Shown here: positions 61,289 to 64,000 of the stretch, piece after piece
Numbering within the stretch: the stretch's first letter is position 1
How the letters are laid out: every line of letters starts with the position of its first letter
Assembly: GCA_015063605.1 (NCBI GenBank)
Contig: SVTV01000002.1
Coordinates: forward strand, 1 to 64,000
Source: Oscillospiraceae bacterium
Lineage (GTDB): Bacteria; Bacillota; Clostridia; Oscillospirales; SIG627
Length of the DNA: 64,000 bases
Direction: 5' to 3'
Translations under genes and position numbers: made by a program
Notes under the pieces: generated by a model
The model's input: the letters and a program-made list of their open reading frames with translations, nothing else
Databases searched by the model: none
What the model was told of the DNA's origin: nothing

Positions 61289-62848
61289 CTACACCAGATA
61301 ATGCGCTCCTACGCTTTCCTTTCTGTTTACGGCGCCTCTTGCTATCATCAGCGCAGTTTCCGTCATGTTGCATACCTCCATCTGAAAGGGAGTGGAAAGT
61401 GTAACGTGATCGTATTTATTGTAAAGAGCCTTCAAAATCTCAAGGGCCTTATTCATTCCTTCCGCATTTCTCACAGCGCCGAAATGCTCCGTAAGAGTCT
61501 TGCGGAGAAGCTTTTTATCCTTTGCCGCTTCCTCATCCGTAACGGTAAAGTCAGCCAAGGTTACGGGAATTGCGCCGAAAAAGCTTACCGCATCGAATGT
61601 ACCGTGGCGGCGGCTCGTTTGATTTATATGGCGTGCCGCACGTCTTCCGAATACGAGACATTCAAGAACGGAATTTGATGCAAGACGGTTTGCGCCGTGA
61701 ATACCGGTGCAAGCCGATTCTCCGCAGACGTAAAGTCCGGGAACGTTCGTCTCGCCGTTAAGATCGGCTTCCACACCGCCCATGAAATAATGCTGTGCGG
61801 GATGAACGGGTATCATATCCTTTGTAAGGTTGATACCGTGCTTTTTACACTCACCGTATATAGTGGGAAATCTCTTTGAGAAAAATTCCTCGGTCATTGA
61901 GGAGCAATCGAGAAAAGCATGCTCGTCTCCCGTTTTTTCAAGCTCCTTCAATATGAATCTCGTAACTATATCTCTCGGTGCAAGGTCTGCCATTTCATGC
62001 TTGCCCTGCATAAATGCTTCGCCGTTCTTATTTCTGAGAATAGCACCTTCGCCTCTTACCGCCTCGGATATGAGGAAAAGCCTGTCGGATTCTTCCCCCG
62101 TAATAAGCATGGTGGGATGGAACTGTACCATTTCCATATTAATGCATCTTGCCCCCGCTCTTGCGGCGCAGGCAATACCGTCGCCTACCGCACCCACGGG
62201 ATTGGAGGTGTAGCTGTAAAGCTGACCTATACCGCCGGCGGCGATTATAAGGTTATATGTTTCGCATACACGGTATTTTCCCGTTTCGCCGTCGTAAAGG
62301 ATACATCCCACAACGCCCTTTTCATCGGTAAGGACGTCAACGAGGAATGTATCGAACATAACGTCGATATTGCTTCTTTCCATTACTATCTCGGAAAGGC
62401 GCTTTGTGGTCTCTCTGCCCGTGGCATCACCGCCGCAGTGAACTATTCTGCGGAGTCTGTGACCGCCCTCACGGGTGATCTGAAGCTCTCCCTCGCTGTC
62501 AACATCGAAGGGAACGTTCATGCTTATAAGCTCACGGATGTTTTCGGGTCCTTCTTCCACAAGGACCTCCACCGCTCTCTGATCGCAAAGACCTGCTCCC
62601 GCTTTCAGAGTATCTTCTATATGCATACGTGAGTTGTCTTCCTTTGTCATTACAGCGGCTATACCGCCCTGAGCAAGCCATGAATTTGATTCATCTATCT
62701 TCGCCTTTGTTACAACGGCAACACGGCTCTTGTCATCAATATGCAAAGCGGCGTAAAGACCTGCTATTCCGCTTCCTATGACTACAGTATCGTATTTTTC
62801 CGACTTTATATTGCTGTCGGAGAGCATTCCGAATAAATATCTTCTCAT
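61289..62848 (-). CDS. nadB: L-aspartate oxidase
   Basis: 519 residues. It oxidises L-aspartate to iminoaspartate with FAD, the first step of de novo NAD synthesis. The FAD site VVIGSGIAGLYAAL, SNSWLAQGGIAAV, EGGHRLRRIVHCGGDATG, AQHYFMGGVEADLNG and GIHGANRLASNSVLE are intact. Some anaerobes use fumarate as electron acceptor instead of oxygen. The gene starts 30 bases after comM and precedes nadC on the same strand. Confidence 0.96.
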   Translation of the reverse strand: MRRYLFGMLSDSNIKSEKYDTVVIGSGIAGLYAALHIDDKSRVAVVTKAKIDESNSWLAQGGIAAVMTKEDNSRMHIEDTLKAGAGLCDQRAVEVLVEEGPENIRELISMNVPFDVDSEGELQITREGGHRLRRIVHCGGDATGRETTKRLSEIVMERSNIDVMFDTFLVDVLTDEKGVVGCILYDGETGKYRVCETYNLIIAAGGIGQLYSYTSNPVGAVGDGIACAARAGARCINMEMVQFHPTMLITGEESDRLFLISEAVRGEGAILRNKNGEAFMQGKHEMADLAPRDIVTRFILKELEKTGDEHAFLDCSSMTEEFFSKRFPTIYGECKKHGINLTKDMIPVHPAQHYFMGGVEADLNGETNVPGLYVCGESACTGIHGANRLASNSVLECLVFGRRAARHINQTSRRHGTFDAVSFFGAIPVTLADFTVTDEEAAKDKKLLRKTLTEHFGAVRNAEGMNKALEILKALYNKYDHVTLSTPFQMEVCNMTETALMIARGAVNRKESVGAHYLV

Positions 62849-62878
62849 TTAATTTTTTCCTTTTGTTTTGTAATACCG

Positions 62879-64000
62879 TTAATTCGAAAAATATTTCCTG
62901 TCGAGACTTCTTAATTGTACCGCTTCGGAAATATGTATCTCGTTTATTACCTCGCTTCCGTCGAGATCGGCTATTGTACGTGCCACACGCAGTATCCTGT
63001 CATAGCCTCTTGCGGAAAGATTCAATTTTTCAAACGCCGCCTGCAAAAGCATCTTTGCGCCGTCGGTGTAGACGCAGAACTTTTTGAGAAGCGCCGGTGT
63101 AAGAGCGCCGTTGAAGGCAACACCGTACTCCTTATAACGCTCCGATGCCAAGGCTCTCGCCTTGTCCACACGCTTTCTTATCTCCTCGCTTGATTCTCCG
63201 GGAGCTTTATTTGTCATTTCCTCGAAGGAAATGGCAGGGACTTCTATCTGAATATCTATTCTGTCAAGAAGAGGTCCCGATATTTTTGACAGATATCTGT
63301 CTATGGCTTGCTTTGAGCAGATGCATTTTCTGCCTTCGCTTCCGTGATAACCGCAGGGACATGGATTCATGGCGCATACAAGCATGAAAGAGCCGGGAAA
63401 TGTCATCTTTCCTCCCGCACGTGTTATGGTTATCTGTCTGTCCTCCAAGGGCTGACGGAGCACCTCAAGGCTCTTTTTATCGAATTCGGGAAGCTCATCG
63501 AGGAACAGTACGCCGTTATGGGCAAGCGTCACCTCACCCGGCATTGGTATGGCACCGCCTCCCGCAAGTCCCGCAAAGGACATTGTATGATGAGGGGAAC
63601 GGAAGGGACGCACATTCATAACTCCTGCATCGGCGGGAAGTGTTCCGCTGATGGAATGAATTTTTGTGGTCTCTATCATTTCCTCAAAGGTCATTTGGGG
63701 CAATATGCCCGTAAGTGCCTTGGAAAGCATACTTTTTCCGCTTCCGGGAGGGCCTATGAGCAAAATATTGTGACCGCCCGCTGCCGCTATCTCCATGGCT
63801 CTTTTCGCCATTGTCTGACCCTTTATGTCGGCAAAATCCACGGTATATGCATTTCTGCCCATAACCCCGTTTTTGTCCGCCTTTGTTTCCTCAATAAGCT
63901 CATCGCCTCTGAGATGGTGGATGAGAGAAACGATATCCTTCACTCCGTAGACCTGCACATCCTCGGCTACAGCCGCCTCGGCGGCATTGGCTTCGGGCAG
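62879..64000 (-). CDS. comM: YifB/ComM-family Mg-chelatase-like AAA+ ATPase (5' cut by window edge)
   Basis: 373 residues visible, continuing in frame off the right edge (LPEANAAEAAVAED precedes the track's first residue). The AAA+ core shows GPPGSGKSMLSKAL, the NVRPFRSPHH segment, FLDELPEFDKKSLE, the zinc-like NPCPCGYHG...CICS and LLDRIDIQ, then the C-terminal lid. The missing part is the N-terminal Lon-like domain. ComM is a DNA-branch-migration helicase in natural transformation; in Clostridia the role is unproven. Confidence 0.93.
   Translation of the reverse strand: MPEANAAEAAVAEDVQVYGVKDIVSLIHHLRGDELIEETKADKNGVMGRNAYTVDFADIKGQTMAKRAMEIAAAGGHNILLIGPPGSGKSMLSKALTGILPQMTFEEMIETTKIHSISGTLPADAGVMNVRPFRSPHHTMSFAGLAGGGAIPMPGEVTLAHNGVLFLDELPEFDKKSLEVLRQPLEDRQITITRAGGKMTFPGSFMLVCAMNPCPCGYHGSEGRKCICSKQAIDRYLSKISGPLLDRIDIQIEVPAISFEEMTNKAPGESSEEIRKRVDKARALASERYKEYGVAFNGALTPALLKKFCVYTDGAKMLLQAAFEKLNLSARGYDRILRVARTIADLDGSEVINEIHISEAVQLRSLDRKYFSN

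Overview
The window reads as a stretch of chromosome from an uncultured, probably gut-associated Bacillota (class Clostridia). Supporting this are WhiA, HPr kinase, a YwlG-type TIGR01440 protein, a PHP-type CpsB phosphatase, glycine and manganese riboswitches, and many TTGACA-17-TATAAT promoters. I see no phage, plasmid, rRNA or CRISPR locus. About 47 protein genes and one tRNA are supported. The right edge cuts a ComM/YifB gene.

Layout. 0.1-3.5 kb: ceramidase-like gene, then the operon TIGR04076-pth-dus. 3.6-6.1 kb: a DUF4143 ATPase, then a SLOG-like gene and an XRE regulator bounded by two identical 34-bp hairpins. 6.1-15.4 kb: M23/G5 peptidase, proC, an amidohydrolase behind a heavily folded leader, a PHP protein, and the operon small protein-AlaX-TSCPD/DUF1015 fusion. 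15.8-18.3 kb: tyrosine-kinase/phosphatase exopolysaccharide control module without glycosyltransferases. 18.5-23.3 kb: a 1594-residue DUF4011-type helicase homologue with its catalytic motifs eroded. 24.3-29.7 kb: operon wecB-PfkB-CapA divergent from a glycine-riboswitch-controlled AGCS symporter. 31-36 kb: DUF4830 protein, TIGR01440-RseC pair, pgk-tpiA, tRNA-Arg, secreted CBM9-like protein. 36-43.5 kb: cell-wall and catabolite cluster hprK-DUF6472-ROK-murB-whiA-alarmone synthetase-BadF kinase. 43.7-51.5 kb: secreted beta-helix protein, yajC, P-type ATPase under a manganese (yybP-ykoY) riboswitch, PpiC lipoprotein, second DUF4143 ATPase. 51.6-60 kb: three tandem paralogous beta-propeller lipoproteins with CxxC modules. 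60-64 kb: nadB, nadC and comM.

The most striking non-coding feature is an interspersed repeat system. Family A is about 190-226 bp with ACAATTCCTC/GAGGAATTGT ends (12 near-full copies). Family B is about 100-150 bp with CTCTCCC...GGGAGA arms. Both fill most long intergenic gaps, often side by side, and carry small exchangeable hairpin cassettes next to their ends. They separate genes that normally sit together (nadB/nadC, murB/whiA, the lipoprotein paralogues). No transposase is present in the window.

The strongest candidates for something undescribed are the modular repeat system, the degenerate giant helicase, the tandem propeller lipoproteins and the structured leader at 9.25-9.48 kb.
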